From assembly GCF_963378105.1 (NCBI RefSeq), contig NZ_OY726398.1, positions 1,426,001 to 1,490,000 of the forward strand: a DNA stretch of 64,000 nt, written 5' to 3'. A program made the translations under genes and the position numbers. The stretch comes from Mycolicibacter sp. MU0102 (GTDB lineage: Bacteria; Actinomycetota; Actinomycetes; Mycobacteriales; Mycobacteriaceae). A model generated the notes under the pieces. It had not been told where the DNA came from. It searched no databases and was given only the letters and a program-made list of their open reading frames with translations. Positions 1 to 8,169 of the stretch are shown here, piece by piece (within the stretch, counting starts at the first letter, position 1; each line of letters begins with the position of its first letter).

Positions 1-1023
1 CTCCTTGCGCGCGGCCGCGGCCTTGGGATCGGCGGGTGCGGTGTCAATGGCTGCGCGGGCCGCCCCGGCGGCATCACGCAGGGCGGCCAGATAGGTAGCC
101 AGCTCCTCGTCGAGGTGATCCATCCGGCCGGGGGTGCCGTCGTGGATCGCCGAGCCGAACGTCAACGATGCGGCATCGAGGCGCTGGACCAGTTCGGGGG
201 AGACCAGCCGGCCAACACGGCGCACCGCGACGCTGAGCATGGTCGCGCTCAGCTCGGCGGTGGCCACCGAGGTCACCCGGTCGGCGAGCTCGTGCGCCTC
301 GTCGATCACCAGCAGGCGATGCTCGGGCAACACCGTGGTGTCGGAGATGGCGTCGATGGCCAAGAGGGCATGGTTGGTGACCACGACGTCAGCATCGGAC
401 GCGACGGCGCGGGCCCGCTCGGCGAAGCAATCCGTGCCGTATTGGCAGCGCACGGCGCCCACACATTCCCGTGCCGAGACGCTGACTTGAGACCAGGACC
501 GTTCCGGTACACCGGGTTTGAGGTCATCACGATCACCGGTGTCGGTGTCTTCAGCCCACGCGGTCAGCCGCTGCACGTCGCGGCCCAGGGCGCTTGCCGC
601 GAACGGGTCGAACAGCTCGGCCTGCGGCTCGTCGTCGGATTCCTCGGCGATGCCGGTGTGGATCTTGTTCAGGCACAGGTAATTCCGCCGACCCTTGAGC
701 AGTGCGAAGGTGGGTCGCCGGGGCAGCACCTTTTCCAGGGCGCCGGCCAGACGCGGCAGGTCGCGGTCGACGAGCTGGCGCTGCAGTGCGATGGTTGCAG
801 TCGACACCACGACGGGGTTCTCGTCGGTCAACGCCCGCGCGATCGCCGGAACCAGGTAGGCCAGCGACTTGCCGGTACCGGTGCCGGCCTGCACCGCCAG
901 ATGCTCGCCGGTCTCGAAGCAGCGCGCCACCGCCTCGGCCATACGGACCTGGCCCTCGCGTTCGCTGCCGCCCAGTGCGGCTACCGCGGCGGCGAGTAGC
1001 TCGGATACGGACGGGGCAGCCAT
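1..1023 (-). CDS. dinG: ATP-dependent helicase DinG (3' part cut off by window edge)
   Basis: XPD/DinG-type superfamily 2 DNA helicase; 341 codons are present, starting at ATG 1023 on the minus strand and running off the left edge. Walker A AGTGTGKS is at residues 46-53. Four cysteines (C117, C187, C193, C199) are spaced as in the 4Fe-4S domain of XPD-like helicases, and the Walker B box DEAH is at 241-244. The C-terminal helicase half lies outside the window. A TACCGT hexamer 9 nt upstream of the ATG suggests a very short leader. It corresponds to Rv1329c, which precedes pncB1 in M. tuberculosis. The family call is firm. Confidence 0.93.
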   Translation of the reverse strand, partial: MAAPSVSELLAAAVAALGGSEREGQVRMAEAVARCFETGEHLAVQAGTGTGKSLAYLVPAIARALTDENPVVVSTATIALQRQLVDRDLPRLAGALEKVLPRRPTFALLKGRRNYLCLNKIHTGIAEESDDEPQAELFDPFAASALGRDVQRLTAWAEDTDTGDRDDLKPGVPERSWSQVSVSARECVGAVRCQYGTDCFAERARAVASDADVVVTNHALLAIDAISDTTVLPEHRLLVIDEAHELADRVTSVATAELSATMLSVAVRRVGRLVSPELVQRLDAASLTFGSAIHDGTPGRMDHLDEELATYLAALRDAAGAARAAIDTAPADPKAAAARKE

Positions 1024-1032
1024 GGTGTGCAC

Positions 1033-1038
1033 ACGGTA
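1033..1038 (-). promoter_or_regulatory. -10 element of dinG
   Basis: TACCGT on the minus strand ends 9 nt before the dinG ATG, which would give a leader of about 0-2 nt. Inferred from the TANNNT pattern only. Confidence 0.4.
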
Positions 1039-1067
1039 GCCCGCTTTGCGATCTGCACGCTCATTCG

Positions 1068-1442
1068 TCAGGCCGTGGCGGCGGACCGAGCGACCAGATA
1101 AGTTCCATGCCCCTCGATGACCAAGCCGTCACCGCCGAATCGCAGCACCTCGTTGACGAGCCCGCCGTTCTGGTTGCGGTAGTTGATCACGATGGTGTCG
1201 ATGCCCCGGTACACGTCTTCGACGACGAAATGCAGATCCGGCATGCGCTGCACCGCGCCGGACCAGTAGTGGCGCAGCGCTGCCTTGCCGTGGATCACGC
1301 CGGCCGTCTCGGGGTACATCTGGGCGGCTACCGGGGAGGTGAACAGCACGTCGTCGTGAAAGTGCGCCAGCACCGCGTCCACGTCGTGGTTATTCCAGTC
1401 CCGCGCCCATTCCTGGCTGAACGCGGTCGCGTCGATATCCAT
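1068..1442 (-). CDS. SnoaL-like (NTF2-fold) small protein
   Basis: A 124-residue protein starting at ATG 1442. The N-terminus has the usual SnoaL opening (a W-x-x-H-D-v-D-a-v-l-a-h-F pattern near residues 12-25), followed by a cone-shaped NTF2-like alpha+beta pattern with G-k-a-a-l-r-h-Y-W near 50-60. Members are either small isomerases/hydrolases or non-enzymatic dimer folds, so no substrate can be named. No signal peptide or membrane segment. The Shine-Dalgarno sequence is weak; a short ACGGT-A-ACCGT palindrome sits just upstream. Its neighbours dinG and a DUF732 gene give no functional clue. Confidence 0.75.
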   Translation of the reverse strand: MDIDATAFSQEWARDWNNHDVDAVLAHFHDDVLFTSPVAAQMYPETAGVIHGKAALRHYWSGAVQRMPDLHFVVEDVYRGIDTIVINYRNQNGGLVNEVLRFGGDGLVIEGHGTYLVARSAATA

Positions 1443-1450
1443 GCTTTCGG

Positions 1451-1461
1451 ACGGTAACCGT
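1451..1461. promoter_or_regulatory. Short palindrome upstream of SnoaL-like gene
   Basis: ACGGT-A-ACCGT, perfect 5-bp arms, 8 nt upstream of the ATG at 1442. It could be a repressor site for that gene; it is short enough to occur by chance. Confidence 0.3.
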
Positions 1462-1595
1462 ATCGGCGTCCGCGGATCGACTGATTTTCTGGCCGAAGAC
1501 CACCGGGAAACCATGGGCTATCAGTTGTTCAAGGTCAGCATCCGAAATCGGCGACCTCCTCGATCCACTGCGAGTCGACGCCGAAGTTGGCTGGC

Positions 1596-1922
1596 TTATT
1601 CGGCGGCAGCGGCCTGTTTGAGCGTGTCGGGGCACAATTCGCGTTGAGCGCCTTCGACTAGCTGCGGCTTGTACTGCTCCTGTACCAGCCCGAGGAACGG
1701 CAGATCGGCTGGAGTGTGGCCGGTGCGCAGCATCCGGCAAATCATGTCTCCTGCCATCAAATGGCTGGCGTCTCCGACACCCATCGGCGCATTCAATGGC
1801 ACGCCGTTGTCGTGGATGTAGTTCAAGAAACTCTGGTCGTCGGCTTGGGCCACCCCGGCAGTTCCGAGCAGAAATCCCAGCGCTGTCAAACCAGTGCTCG
1901 CTGCTCGCGCAATGTTTCCCAT
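1596..1922 (-). CDS. Secreted DUF732 protein
   Basis: A 108-residue exported protein. Residues 1-27 are a Sec signal peptide (Arg near the start, a Leu/Gly/Ala core, cleavage expected after an A-x-A motif ending VAQA). The mature part has the DUF732 pattern: F-L-n-Y-i-h-d-n-G-V-P near the start, a Cys in the middle (ICRML) and a terminal E-L-C-P, the two cysteines probably forming a disulfide. DUF732 proteins are small mycobacterial exported proteins of unknown function. ATG 1922 is chosen over the adjacent GTG 1925 because GGAAGGG lies 5 nt before it. Two more DUF732 genes occur in this window. Confidence 0.85.
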   Translation of the reverse strand: MGNIARAASTGLTALGFLLGTAGVAQADDQSFLNYIHDNGVPLNAPMGVGDASHLMAGDMICRMLRTGHTPADLPFLGLVQEQYKPQLVEGAQRELCPDTLKQAAAAE

Positions 1923-2152
1923 CACGTCCCTTCCGTCATTTCACACCTGGGGCGCCCTCAATGGCTGGCCCAGTATTACCTGACCGCACGCTCTATGGCC
2001 CGCGGTTCGTGAACATTCGGGTGGTGAGCTCGACACCAACGCCCCTGGGGTGGTGGACGGGTCGCGCCGCACTTCGGCAGCGCGGTCGCCTGACGGCTGG
2101 TTCATCTAACCGTCCATCAACGTCGTACAGCACCGATGGCGCCGTCGGCCGC

Positions 2153-2158
2153 TACCCT
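2153..2158 (+). promoter_or_regulatory. -10 element, leaderless OmdA/YdeI-like gene
   Basis: TACCCT ends 6 nt before ATG 2165, the spacing expected for transcription starting at the start codon. Confidence 0.45.
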
Positions 2159-2164
2159 GAGGCG

Positions 2165-2431
2165 ATGAGCAGCCAGCGATTGCCGGGCGGCGCACTGCAC
2201 GAACTACCGGAAGACCTTCGCGACGGACTGTTGGTCAGCCCCACCGCACGTGACGCGTGGCTGGACATAACGCCCTTGGCGCGCAACGAGTTCATCTGCT
2301 GGGTTGAGGACGCCAAGCAGCAGGCGACCCGCGAGCGCCGGATCCGCCGCACGCGCGAGGAGCTCGAAGAAGGCATGCGCCGCCCGTGCTGCTGGCCCGG
2401 GTGCAAGCACCGGGAACGCAACGGCAAATAG
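2165..2431 (+). CDS. YdeI/OmdA-family protein (short form)
   Basis: An 88-residue protein matching the C-terminal OmdA/YdeI domain: an early stretch L-P-e-D-l-r-d-g-L, then T-A-R-d-A-W-L-d-i-t-P-l-A-R-n-E-F-i-c-W-v-e-d-A-K-q, then an Arg/Glu helix with R-R-i-r-r-T-r-E-e-L. The last third carries C-C-W-P-G-C-K-H-R, a possible small metal site. The family has been linked to bacteriocin protection or membrane-protein homeostasis, but the biochemical role is unknown. There is no signal peptide, so it is cytosolic. The start is set by the ATG that follows a -10 box by 6 nt. Confidence 0.75.
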   Translation: MSSQRLPGGALHELPEDLRDGLLVSPTARDAWLDITPLARNEFICWVEDAKQQATRERRIRRTREELEEGMRRPCCWPGCKHRERNGK

Positions 2432-2439
2432 AACCGCGC

Positions 2440-3750
2440 TCACGCGCCGCCGGGCACCAGCCGCGTCGGGATCGCCGGCTCACCGTGCGCGAGTTTGAGC
2501 CCCTCCCACGGCAGGCTGTGCAGCCCGGCCACCACGCGCTCGCGCGCCGCGGCCAGCGCCGTCGCCCCGGTTTCAGTGACTACCTCGCCGCCGCGTACCA
2601 GCGAAACGGTCAATGTCCGGGCCCGCGCGTCCACCGCCGGCGGGTGCCCGGCCGGGTAGACGACCTCGTCGGTGACGATGCCGCTTTCGCGGGCGACCCG
2701 CAGCGCCTGTTTGAGTCCGCCCTGCGACTCCTTGCCGGTGCTGCGCTTGTGCACCGGTTTGCCGTCCACCTCGACCAGTTTGTAGACGAACCCGGCCGCG
2801 GGTACGCCTGAGCCGGTCACCAACGCGGTGCCGACGCCATAGCTGTCCACCGGCGCCGCCCGCAGCGCCGCGATGCCGTACTCGTCGAGGTCGCCGGAGA
2901 CCACGATCTTGGTGCCGGTGGCGCCCAACCGGTCCAGCTGGTCACGGACCTGATGGGCCAGCACCGCCAACTCCCCGGAGTCGATGCGCACCGCGCCGAG
3001 GTTCGGTCCGGCCGCCGCGACGGCGTTGGCGACCCCGGTGGTGACGTCATAGGTGTCCACCAGCAGCGTGGTGTCGACGCCTTGGGCGGCGACCTGGGCG
3101 CGGAACGCCGCCACCTCGCCGTCGGCGCCGGTATGCAACAGGGTGAAGGCATGTGCGCTGGTGCCCAGCACCGGCACACCGAAGCGGCGGTGCGCCTCCA
3201 GGTTGGAGGTTCCGGCGAACCCCGCCAGGTAGGCGGCGCGGGCCGCGGCCACGGCGGCCTGCTCGTGCGTGCGGCGTGAGCCCATCTCGATCAGGGGCCG
3301 TCCGCCGGCCGCGTTGACCATGCGGGCCGCCGCCGAGGCGATCGCGGTGTCGTGATTGAAGATCGAGAGCAGCAGCGTTTCCAGCACCACACACTCAGCG
3401 AAGCTGCCCTGCACGCTGAGCACCGGCGACCCGGCGAAATACAGCTCGCCTTCGGGGTAGCCGTCGATGTCACCGCGGAACCGGAAATCCGCCAGGAAAT
3501 TGACGGTCTGGCGATCCAAGAACCCCGAGAGCAGACTCAGCGCGGCGTCGTCGAAGGTGAACTCGGCCAGGGCCTGAAGAAACCGGCCGGTGCCGGCGAC
3601 GACGCCGTAGCGGCGCGCCTCGGGGAGACGCCGGGTGAACATCTCAAAGCCGGCCCGTCGAGCCGCCGTGCCGTCGCGCAGCGCCGCGGCGAGCATGGTC
3701 AGCTCGTACTTGTCGGTGAGCAGTCCGCCGCGCGGGGCCGAGTGGTTCAC
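2440..3750 (-). CDS. pncB1: Nicotinate phosphoribosyltransferase
   Basis: Joins nicotinic acid and PRPP to nicotinate mononucleotide in NAD salvage (Preiss-Handler pathway), in the cytosol. The 436-residue protein opens with L-L-T-D-K-Y-E-L-T-M, the diagnostic N-terminal motif, followed by R-R-L-P-e-a-R-R-Y-G-V-V-A-G. The central S-F-A-E motif, T-S-N-l-e-A-h-r-r-f-g-v-p-v-l-G-T-s-A-H-a and the phosphoribosyl region I-D-S-G-E-L are all present. The GTG at 3750 is chosen because a minus-strand TACGGT lies 6 nt upstream. It diverges from clpS, as Rv1330c does from Rv1331. Confidence 0.93.
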   Translation of the reverse strand: MNHSAPRGGLLTDKYELTMLAAALRDGTAARRAGFEMFTRRLPEARRYGVVAGTGRFLQALAEFTFDDAALSLLSGFLDRQTVNFLADFRFRGDIDGYPEGELYFAGSPVLSVQGSFAECVVLETLLLSIFNHDTAIASAAARMVNAAGGRPLIEMGSRRTHEQAAVAAARAAYLAGFAGTSNLEAHRRFGVPVLGTSAHAFTLLHTGADGEVAAFRAQVAAQGVDTTLLVDTYDVTTGVANAVAAAGPNLGAVRIDSGELAVLAHQVRDQLDRLGATGTKIVVSGDLDEYGIAALRAAPVDSYGVGTALVTGSGVPAAGFVYKLVEVDGKPVHKRSTGKESQGGLKQALRVARESGIVTDEVVYPAGHPPAVDARARTLTVSLVRGGEVVTETGATALAAARERVVAGLHSLPWEGLKLAHGEPAIPTRLVPGGA

Positions 3751-3756
3751 CCGCCA

Positions 3757-3762
3757 ACCGTA
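3757..3762 (-). promoter_or_regulatory. -10 element of pncB1, leaderless
   Basis: TACGGT (minus strand) ends 6 nt before the GTG at 3750; this spacing decides the start. Confidence 0.45.
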
Positions 3763-3792
3763 TCGACTGGACTGCACCCCACCTCGGCTCGG

Positions 3793-3798
3793 TATCCT
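3793..3798 (+). promoter_or_regulatory. -10 element of clpS, leaderless
   Basis: TATCCT ends 7 nt before ATG 3806, so transcription probably begins at the start codon. Confidence 0.5.
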
Positions 3799-3805
3799 GA
3801 CCGGT

Positions 3806-4120
3806 ATGGCCACGTCAGCACCGACGTCCGCCCCGGTGAAACCGCAGGGCACCGGACAGCGGCACGCCGACCCGGTCGAGGAGACGGCTTCCCCCTGGGT
3901 GACCATCGTCTGGGACGACCCGGTCAACCTGATGACCTATGTGACCTACATCTTTCAGAAGCTGTTCGGCTACAGCGAGCAGCACGCCACCAAGCTGATG
4001 CTGCAGGTGCACCACGAGGGCAAGGCCGTGGTGTCGGCGGGAAGCCGTGAGTCGATGGAGGTCGACGTGTCCAAGCTGCATGCCGCCGGTTTGTGGGCGA
4101 CCATGCAGCAGGACCGCTAA
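3806..4120 (+). CDS. clpS: ATP-dependent Clp protease adaptor ClpS
   Basis: A 104-residue adaptor that hands N-degron proteins to ClpC1P. After a disordered, Pro/Thr-rich head of about 30 residues come W-V-T-I-V-W-D-D-P-V-N-L-M-x-Y-V, the ClpS motif whose Asp-Asn pair forms the N-degron pocket, and then the K-L-M-L-q-V-H-h-E-G-k-A-V-V-s helix and strand. Transcribed apart from pncB1, it heads a plus-strand run with DUF2017 and the P1 peptidase, as in Rv1331-Rv1333. Initiation appears leaderless. Confidence 0.95.
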   Translation: MATSAPTSAPVKPQGTGQRHADPVEETASPWVTIVWDDPVNLMTYVTYIFQKLFGYSEQHATKLMLQVHHEGKAVVSAGSRESMEVDVSKLHAAGLWATMQQDR

Positions 4121-4149
4121 GACTCAACCGAAGGGAACCGGACTTCACC

Positions 4150-4737
4150 GTGCAGAAATGGAAGCGGGTCGAGACCGACGACGGACCCCGCTTCCGGTCT
4201 GCGCTGGCCCTTCACGAGGCCGCGCTGCTCCGGAATCTGGTCGGCTCGATCGTCGGGATACTCGACGCACGGGAGTCTGCTTCTCCGCCAGACGAACTTG
4301 AACAGATCACCGGGATACGAACCGGCAACACCCAAACACCCGAAGACGCCACGACACGCCGGCTGCTGCCGGATTTCTATCGCCCGGAAGGTGATGCGGA
4401 CGGCGCCGCGGTCGACGCAGACGGCCTGAACGCGGCGCTGCGCAGTCTGCACGAACCGGGGATCATCGACGCCAAACGTGGCGCGGCACAACAAGTGCTG
4501 GCCACCGTTCCCGAACAGGGCGGCCGTTTCGAGTTGACCGAGGAGCAGGCCAACGCCTGGATTGCGGCGGTCAACGACATCCGCCTCGCGCTGGGCGCCG
4601 TGCTCAAGATCGGACCCGAGGGCCCCGATCAGGTGCCGACGGGTGATCCAATGGCTGGTCAGCTCAACGTGTATCAGTGGCTCACCGTGCTGCAGGAATT
4701 CCTGGTGGTCGCACTGATGGGAAGGCCCAGACGATGA
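4150..4737 (+). CDS. DUF2017 protein
   Basis: A 195-residue actinobacterial protein of unknown function that nearly always follows clpS. The N-terminus W-K-R-V-E-T-d-D-G-P-R-F-R fixes the start at GTG 4150. Further conserved blocks are h-E-A-a-L-L-r-N-L-v-g-s-I near 23-35, P-d-E-L-e-q-I-T-G near 50, L-L-P-D-F-Y-R-P near 75, and the C-terminal helix N-V-Y-Q-W-L-T-V-L-Q-E-f-L. GAAGGGAA lies rather far (about 13 nt) upstream. The stop overlaps the next gene's ATG (ATGA). A link to ClpS-dependent proteolysis is only inferred from position. Confidence 0.88.
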   Translation: MQKWKRVETDDGPRFRSALALHEAALLRNLVGSIVGILDARESASPPDELEQITGIRTGNTQTPEDATTRRLLPDFYRPEGDADGAAVDADGLNAALRSLHEPGIIDAKRGAAQQVLATVPEQGGRFELTEEQANAWIAAVNDIRLALGAVLKIGPEGPDQVPTGDPMAGQLNVYQWLTVLQEFLVVALMGRPRR

Positions 4738-5813
4738 CAGGCATGGGTTCGATCACCGATGTCGCCGGCATCCGGGTGGGCCACCACCAGCGGATCGATC
4801 CGGACGCGACACTCGGCTCAGGTTGGGCCACCGGCGTCACCGTCGTGCTGGCGCCACCCGGGACGGTCGGCGCCGTCGACGGTCGCGGTGGAGCACCGGG
4901 CACTCGTGAGACCGACCTGCTGGACCCGGCCAACAGCGTGCGTTGGGTGGACGCGGTGGTGCTCTCCGGCGGCAGCGCTTACGGACTGGCGACCGCCGAC
5001 GGCGTGATGACCTGGTTGGAGGAGCAGGGCCGCGGTGTGGCTCTGGACGGCGGCGTGGTGCCGATCGTGCCGGCCGCGGTGATCTTCGACCTCCCAGTCG
5101 GCGGCTGGGATCGCCGGCCCACCGCGGAATTCGGCTACGCTGCGGCGGCCACGGCCGCCGGCCCCGAGGGCCAGCAACCGGCATCGGGCAGCGTCGGCGC
5201 CGGCGCTGGGGCCCGGGCCGGGGTCTTCAAGGGCGGCGTGGGCACCGCGTCGATGACGCTGGAGCTTGGGGACGACGTGGTCACCGTGGGTGCGATGGTG
5301 GTGGTGAATCCCACCGGTGAACTCATCGATCCCACCACCGGTTTGCCCTGGTCGACCCTGCTCATAGAAGAATTCGGGCTGACGGCGCCGCCATCCGAGC
5401 AGCTGGCGATCCTCGCCGGTCTGGAACCCAAATCCGTGTCGCTCAACACCACCATCGCCGTGGTGGCCACCGACGCCGCGCTGAGCCCGGCCGGCTGCCG
5501 CCGGGTGGCGATCGCCGCGCAGGACGGGCTGGCCCGAACCATCCGGCCCTCGCACACGCCGGTGGACGGTGACACGGTGTTCGCGTTATCGACCGGGACC
5601 GTCGAGGTTCCGCCGCTGCCGGGAACACCGGCCGCGATGTCCCCGGAGACGGGCCTGGTCGCCGAGGTCGGTGCCGCCGCGGCGGACTGTCTGGCCCGGG
5701 CAGTGCTGTGGGGGTTGTTGTGTGCTGATCCGGTGGCCGGAATCCCGACCTACCGCGGCACCGTGCCGGGCGCATTCGCCGAGCGGCCCGGCGACCGGTC
5801 GGGAAGGCCCTGA
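4734..5813 (+). CDS. P1 family (DmpA/NylC-type) peptidase
   Basis: A 359-residue N-terminal-nucleophile hydrolase precursor. Glycine-rich blocks typical of S58/P1 peptidases are present: G-I-R-V-G-H-H near 11-17, D-l-L-D-P near 60, v-V-L-S-G-G-S-A-y-G-L near 75-85, and the later S-L-N-T-T-I-A-V-V-A-T-D region, where the family self-cleaves before a Ser/Thr, probably at this N-T-T. It is translationally coupled to DUF2017 through ATGA. It matches Rv1333. The stop is followed after 1 nt by the rhomboid GTG, with no mec, cysO or cysM between. Confidence 0.9.
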   Translation: MTGMGSITDVAGIRVGHHQRIDPDATLGSGWATGVTVVLAPPGTVGAVDGRGGAPGTRETDLLDPANSVRWVDAVVLSGGSAYGLATADGVMTWLEEQGRGVALDGGVVPIVPAAVIFDLPVGGWDRRPTAEFGYAAAATAAGPEGQQPASGSVGAGAGARAGVFKGGVGTASMTLELGDDVVTVGAMVVVNPTGELIDPTTGLPWSTLLIEEFGLTAPPSEQLAILAGLEPKSVSLNTTIAVVATDAALSPAGCRRVAIAAQDGLARTIRPSHTPVDGDTVFALSTGTVEVPPLPGTPAAMSPETGLVAEVGAAAADCLARAVLWGLLCADPVAGIPTYRGTVPGAFAERPGDRSGRP

Positions 5814-5814
5814 G

Positions 5815-6474
5815 GTGGGCGACGCTCCCCGCGGCGGAACCGCACCCGCAGCGCGGCCCGAGGAGAAGTCTGCTTGGCGCACCGGCGGGGCCACCATCAT
5901 CGCGTTCGTCGGACTGCTCTACCTGATCGAAGCCGTGGATCAGGTCGGCGGCCACCAGCTAGACCGCAACGGCATCCGGCCGCTGGAGACCGACGGCCTG
6001 TGGGGGGTGCTGTTCGCCCCGCTGCTGCACGCGAACTGGGCGCACCTGCTGGCCAACACCGGACCCGCGCTGGTGCTGGGCTTCTTGTTGACGTTGACCG
6101 GGCTGTCCCGGTTTGTGCTGGCCACCGCGATCGTGTGGATCGTCGGCGGCCTGGGGACCTGGCTGATCGGCAACGTCGGATCGTCGTGCGGGCCGACGGA
6201 CCACATCGGTGCCTCCGGCCTGATCTTCGGCTGGCTGGCCTTCTTGGTGGTGTTCGGGTGGTTCACCCGCCGCATCTGGCAGATCCTGGTGGGGGTCGTG
6301 GTGCTGTTCCTCTACGGCGGAGTTCTGTGGGGAGCGGTTCCGGTGCTGAACGTGTGCGGTGGCGTGTCCTGGCAGGGCCACCTGTGCGGTGCGCTGGCTG
6401 GGGTGTTGGCCGCCTATTGGCTGGCGGCTCCCGAACGTAAGACCCGGAAACTTCGACGGGGGGCGGCTGCGTGA
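5815..6474 (+). CDS. Rhomboid-family intramembrane serine protease
   Basis: A 219-residue polytopic membrane protein with about six membrane segments. The catalytic serine lies in G-A-S-G-L-I-F-G and the catalytic histidine in W-Q-G-H-L-C-G-A-L-a-G; H-a-N-W-x-H-L-L-a-N in the second segment supplies the oxyanion Asn/His. All active-site residues are kept, so it is probably active and cleaves membrane proteins within the bilayer. It starts at GTG 5815, 1 nt after the P1 peptidase stop, and its stop overlaps the murI GTG. It corresponds to Rv1337. Confidence 0.92.
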   Translation: MGDAPRGGTAPAARPEEKSAWRTGGATIIAFVGLLYLIEAVDQVGGHQLDRNGIRPLETDGLWGVLFAPLLHANWAHLLANTGPALVLGFLLTLTGLSRFVLATAIVWIVGGLGTWLIGNVGSSCGPTDHIGASGLIFGWLAFLVVFGWFTRRIWQILVGVVVLFLYGGVLWGAVPVLNVCGGVSWQGHLCGALAGVLAAYWLAAPERKTRKLRRGAAA

Positions 6475-7277
6475 GCCCGATCGGAATCTTCGACTCCGGC
6501 GTCGGCGGGCTGACCGTGGCCCGATCGATCATCGACCAGTTGCCCGACGAGGACATCATCTACGTCGGCGACACCGGCAACGGCCCCTACGGCCCACTGA
6601 GCATCCCCGAGGTCCGGGCGCACGCCCTGGCCATCGGCGACGACCTGGTTGCGCGGGGAATCAAGGCGTTGGTGATCGCCTGCAACACCGCGTCGGCGGC
6701 ATGCCTGCGCGACGCGCGGGAACGCTACGACGTGCCGGTCATCGAGGTGATCCTGCCCGCGGTGCGCCGGGCAGTAGCAACCACCCGCAACGGCCGCATC
6801 GGGGTGATCGGGACGCAGGCGACCATCGCCAGTCACGCCTACCAGGATGCGTTCGCCGCGGCCCGTGACACCGAGATCACCGCGGTGGCCTGCCCGCGCT
6901 TTGTCGACTTCGTCGAGCGCGGTATCACCAGTGGACGGCAGGTGTTGGGGCTGGCCGAGGGCTACCTGGAGCCGCTGCAACGCGCCGGGGTCGACACCCT
7001 GGTGCTCGGCTGCACGCACTACCCGCTGTTGTCCGGATTGATCCAGCTCGCGATTGGTGAGCAGGTGACGCTGGTGTCCAGCGCCGAAGAGACCGCCAAG
7101 GAGCTGCTGCGGGTGCTCACCGAGCGCGACTTGCTGCGTCCGCATGAGGCGGCCCCGGCAACGCGGGTCTTCGAGGCCACCGGTGACCCGGAGGCGTTTG
7201 CTGACCTGGCTACCCGATTTTTGGGACCGGCTATCACCGGCGTCGGAGCCGTCCACCGCCACGCCCCGCTGCACTAG
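6471..7277 (+). CDS. murI: Glutamate racemase
   Basis: Interconverts L- and D-glutamate for peptidoglycan; cytosolic. The 268-residue protein begins G-I-F-D-S-G-V-G-G-L-T-V with the substrate-binding D-S pair, and has both catalytic cysteines in A-C-N-T-A-S-A near 74 and L-G-C-T-H-Y-P near 180. V-G-D-T-G-N-g-P-Y-G and a V-I-G-T-x-A-T-I block complete the family pattern. It starts at a GTG that overlaps the rhomboid stop and is the second gene of the rhomboid-murI-phosphodiesterase-rphA-rdgB run. Confidence 0.96.
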   Translation: MSPIGIFDSGVGGLTVARSIIDQLPDEDIIYVGDTGNGPYGPLSIPEVRAHALAIGDDLVARGIKALVIACNTASAACLRDARERYDVPVIEVILPAVRRAVATTRNGRIGVIGTQATIASHAYQDAFAAARDTEITAVACPRFVDFVERGITSGRQVLGLAEGYLEPLQRAGVDTLVLGCTHYPLLSGLIQLAIGEQVTLVSSAEETAKELLRVLTERDLLRPHEAAPATRVFEATGDPEAFADLATRFLGPAITGVGAVHRHAPLH

Positions 7278-7357
7278 CCGGTGATTTCGATGACGAATAG
7301 TGAGCAAAGCGCCGGTGTCTTCATCATGCTTGCGGCGAACATGGCACAGTAGGGAAC

Positions 7358-8134
7358 GTGCGACTGACCGTGCTGGGCTGCTCCGGCAGTGTGGTGGGTC
7401 CGGACTCGCCGGCATCGGGATACCTGTTGCAGGCGCCGGACTCGCCGCCGCTGGTAATCGACTTCGGAGGTGGGGTCCTCGGCGCCCTGCAACGCCATGT
7501 CGATCCGGGGTCGGTGCATGTGCTGTTGTCGCACTTGCATGCCGACCACTGCCTGGATCTGCCCGGGCTGTTCGTCTGGCGTCGCTACCACCCGTCGGTG
7601 GCGATCAAGCCGTTCGACAAGGGCCTGCTCTACGGTCCCAGTGACACCTGGTCGCGGATGGGCGCGGCGTCCTCGCCCTACGGCGGCGAGATCGACGACA
7701 TCACCGACATCTTCGACGTCCGCGCCTGGGTGGACGGTGAGCCGGTCACGTTCGGTGAACTCAGTGTGCAGCCCGGACTGGTGTCCCATCCGACCGAGTC
7801 CTACGGGATGCGGATCACCGATCCGTCCGGCGCATTGCTGGTCTACAGCGCCGACACCGGCTACTGCGATGCGGTGATCGAGTTGGCGCGCGGCGCCGAT
7901 GTGTTCTTGTGCGAGGCGTCGTGGACCCATGAGGCCAACCGCCCCCCCAACCTGCACCTGTCGGGTACCGAGGCCGGGCGCATCGCCGCGGCCGCGGGTG
8001 TCGGACAACTGCTGCTGACCCACATCCCGCCCTGGACCTCGCGTGAGGACGTGATCGGGGAGGCCAAGGCGGAGTTCGACGGTCCGGTGCACGCCGTGGT
8101 GTGCGACGAGTCGTTCGACATCAAGCGCTCCTGA
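7358..8134 (+). CDS. MBL-fold cyclic-nucleotide phosphodiesterase (Rv1339 type)
   Basis: A 258-residue metallo-beta-lactamase-fold hydrolase. The metal motif H-L-H-A-D-H is near residues 62-67, with a later Asp in Y-S-A-D-T-G-Y and a His in L-L-T-H-I-P-P-W. Rv1339, the counterpart, has been described as an atypical class II cyclic-nucleotide phosphodiesterase acting on cAMP; that function is carried over by family and synteny. GTG 7358 has AGGGAA 4 nt before it. An 80-nt gap separates it from murI, so it may have its own promoter. Confidence 0.87.
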   Translation: MRLTVLGCSGSVVGPDSPASGYLLQAPDSPPLVIDFGGGVLGALQRHVDPGSVHVLLSHLHADHCLDLPGLFVWRRYHPSVAIKPFDKGLLYGPSDTWSRMGAASSPYGGEIDDITDIFDVRAWVDGEPVTFGELSVQPGLVSHPTESYGMRITDPSGALLVYSADTGYCDAVIELARGADVFLCEASWTHEANRPPNLHLSGTEAGRIAAAAGVGQLLLTHIPPWTSREDVIGEAKAEFDGPVHAVVCDESFDIKRS

Positions 8135-8156
8135 CACAGCACTTCGCACCCCCGGT

Positions 8157-8162
8157 TAGGGT
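8157..8162 (+). promoter_or_regulatory. -10 element of rphA, leaderless
   Basis: TAGGGT ends 7 nt before GTG 8170, suggesting that rphA can be transcribed without a leader independently of upstream genes. Confidence 0.45.
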
Positions 8163-8169
8163 TATCGGC

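Noticed and set aside
115..999. Long plus-strand open frame opposite dinG
   Set aside because: The minus strand carries an uninterrupted DinG with helicase and iron-sulfur motifs; the plus frame is Arg/Gly/His-rich shadow typical of high-GC DNA.
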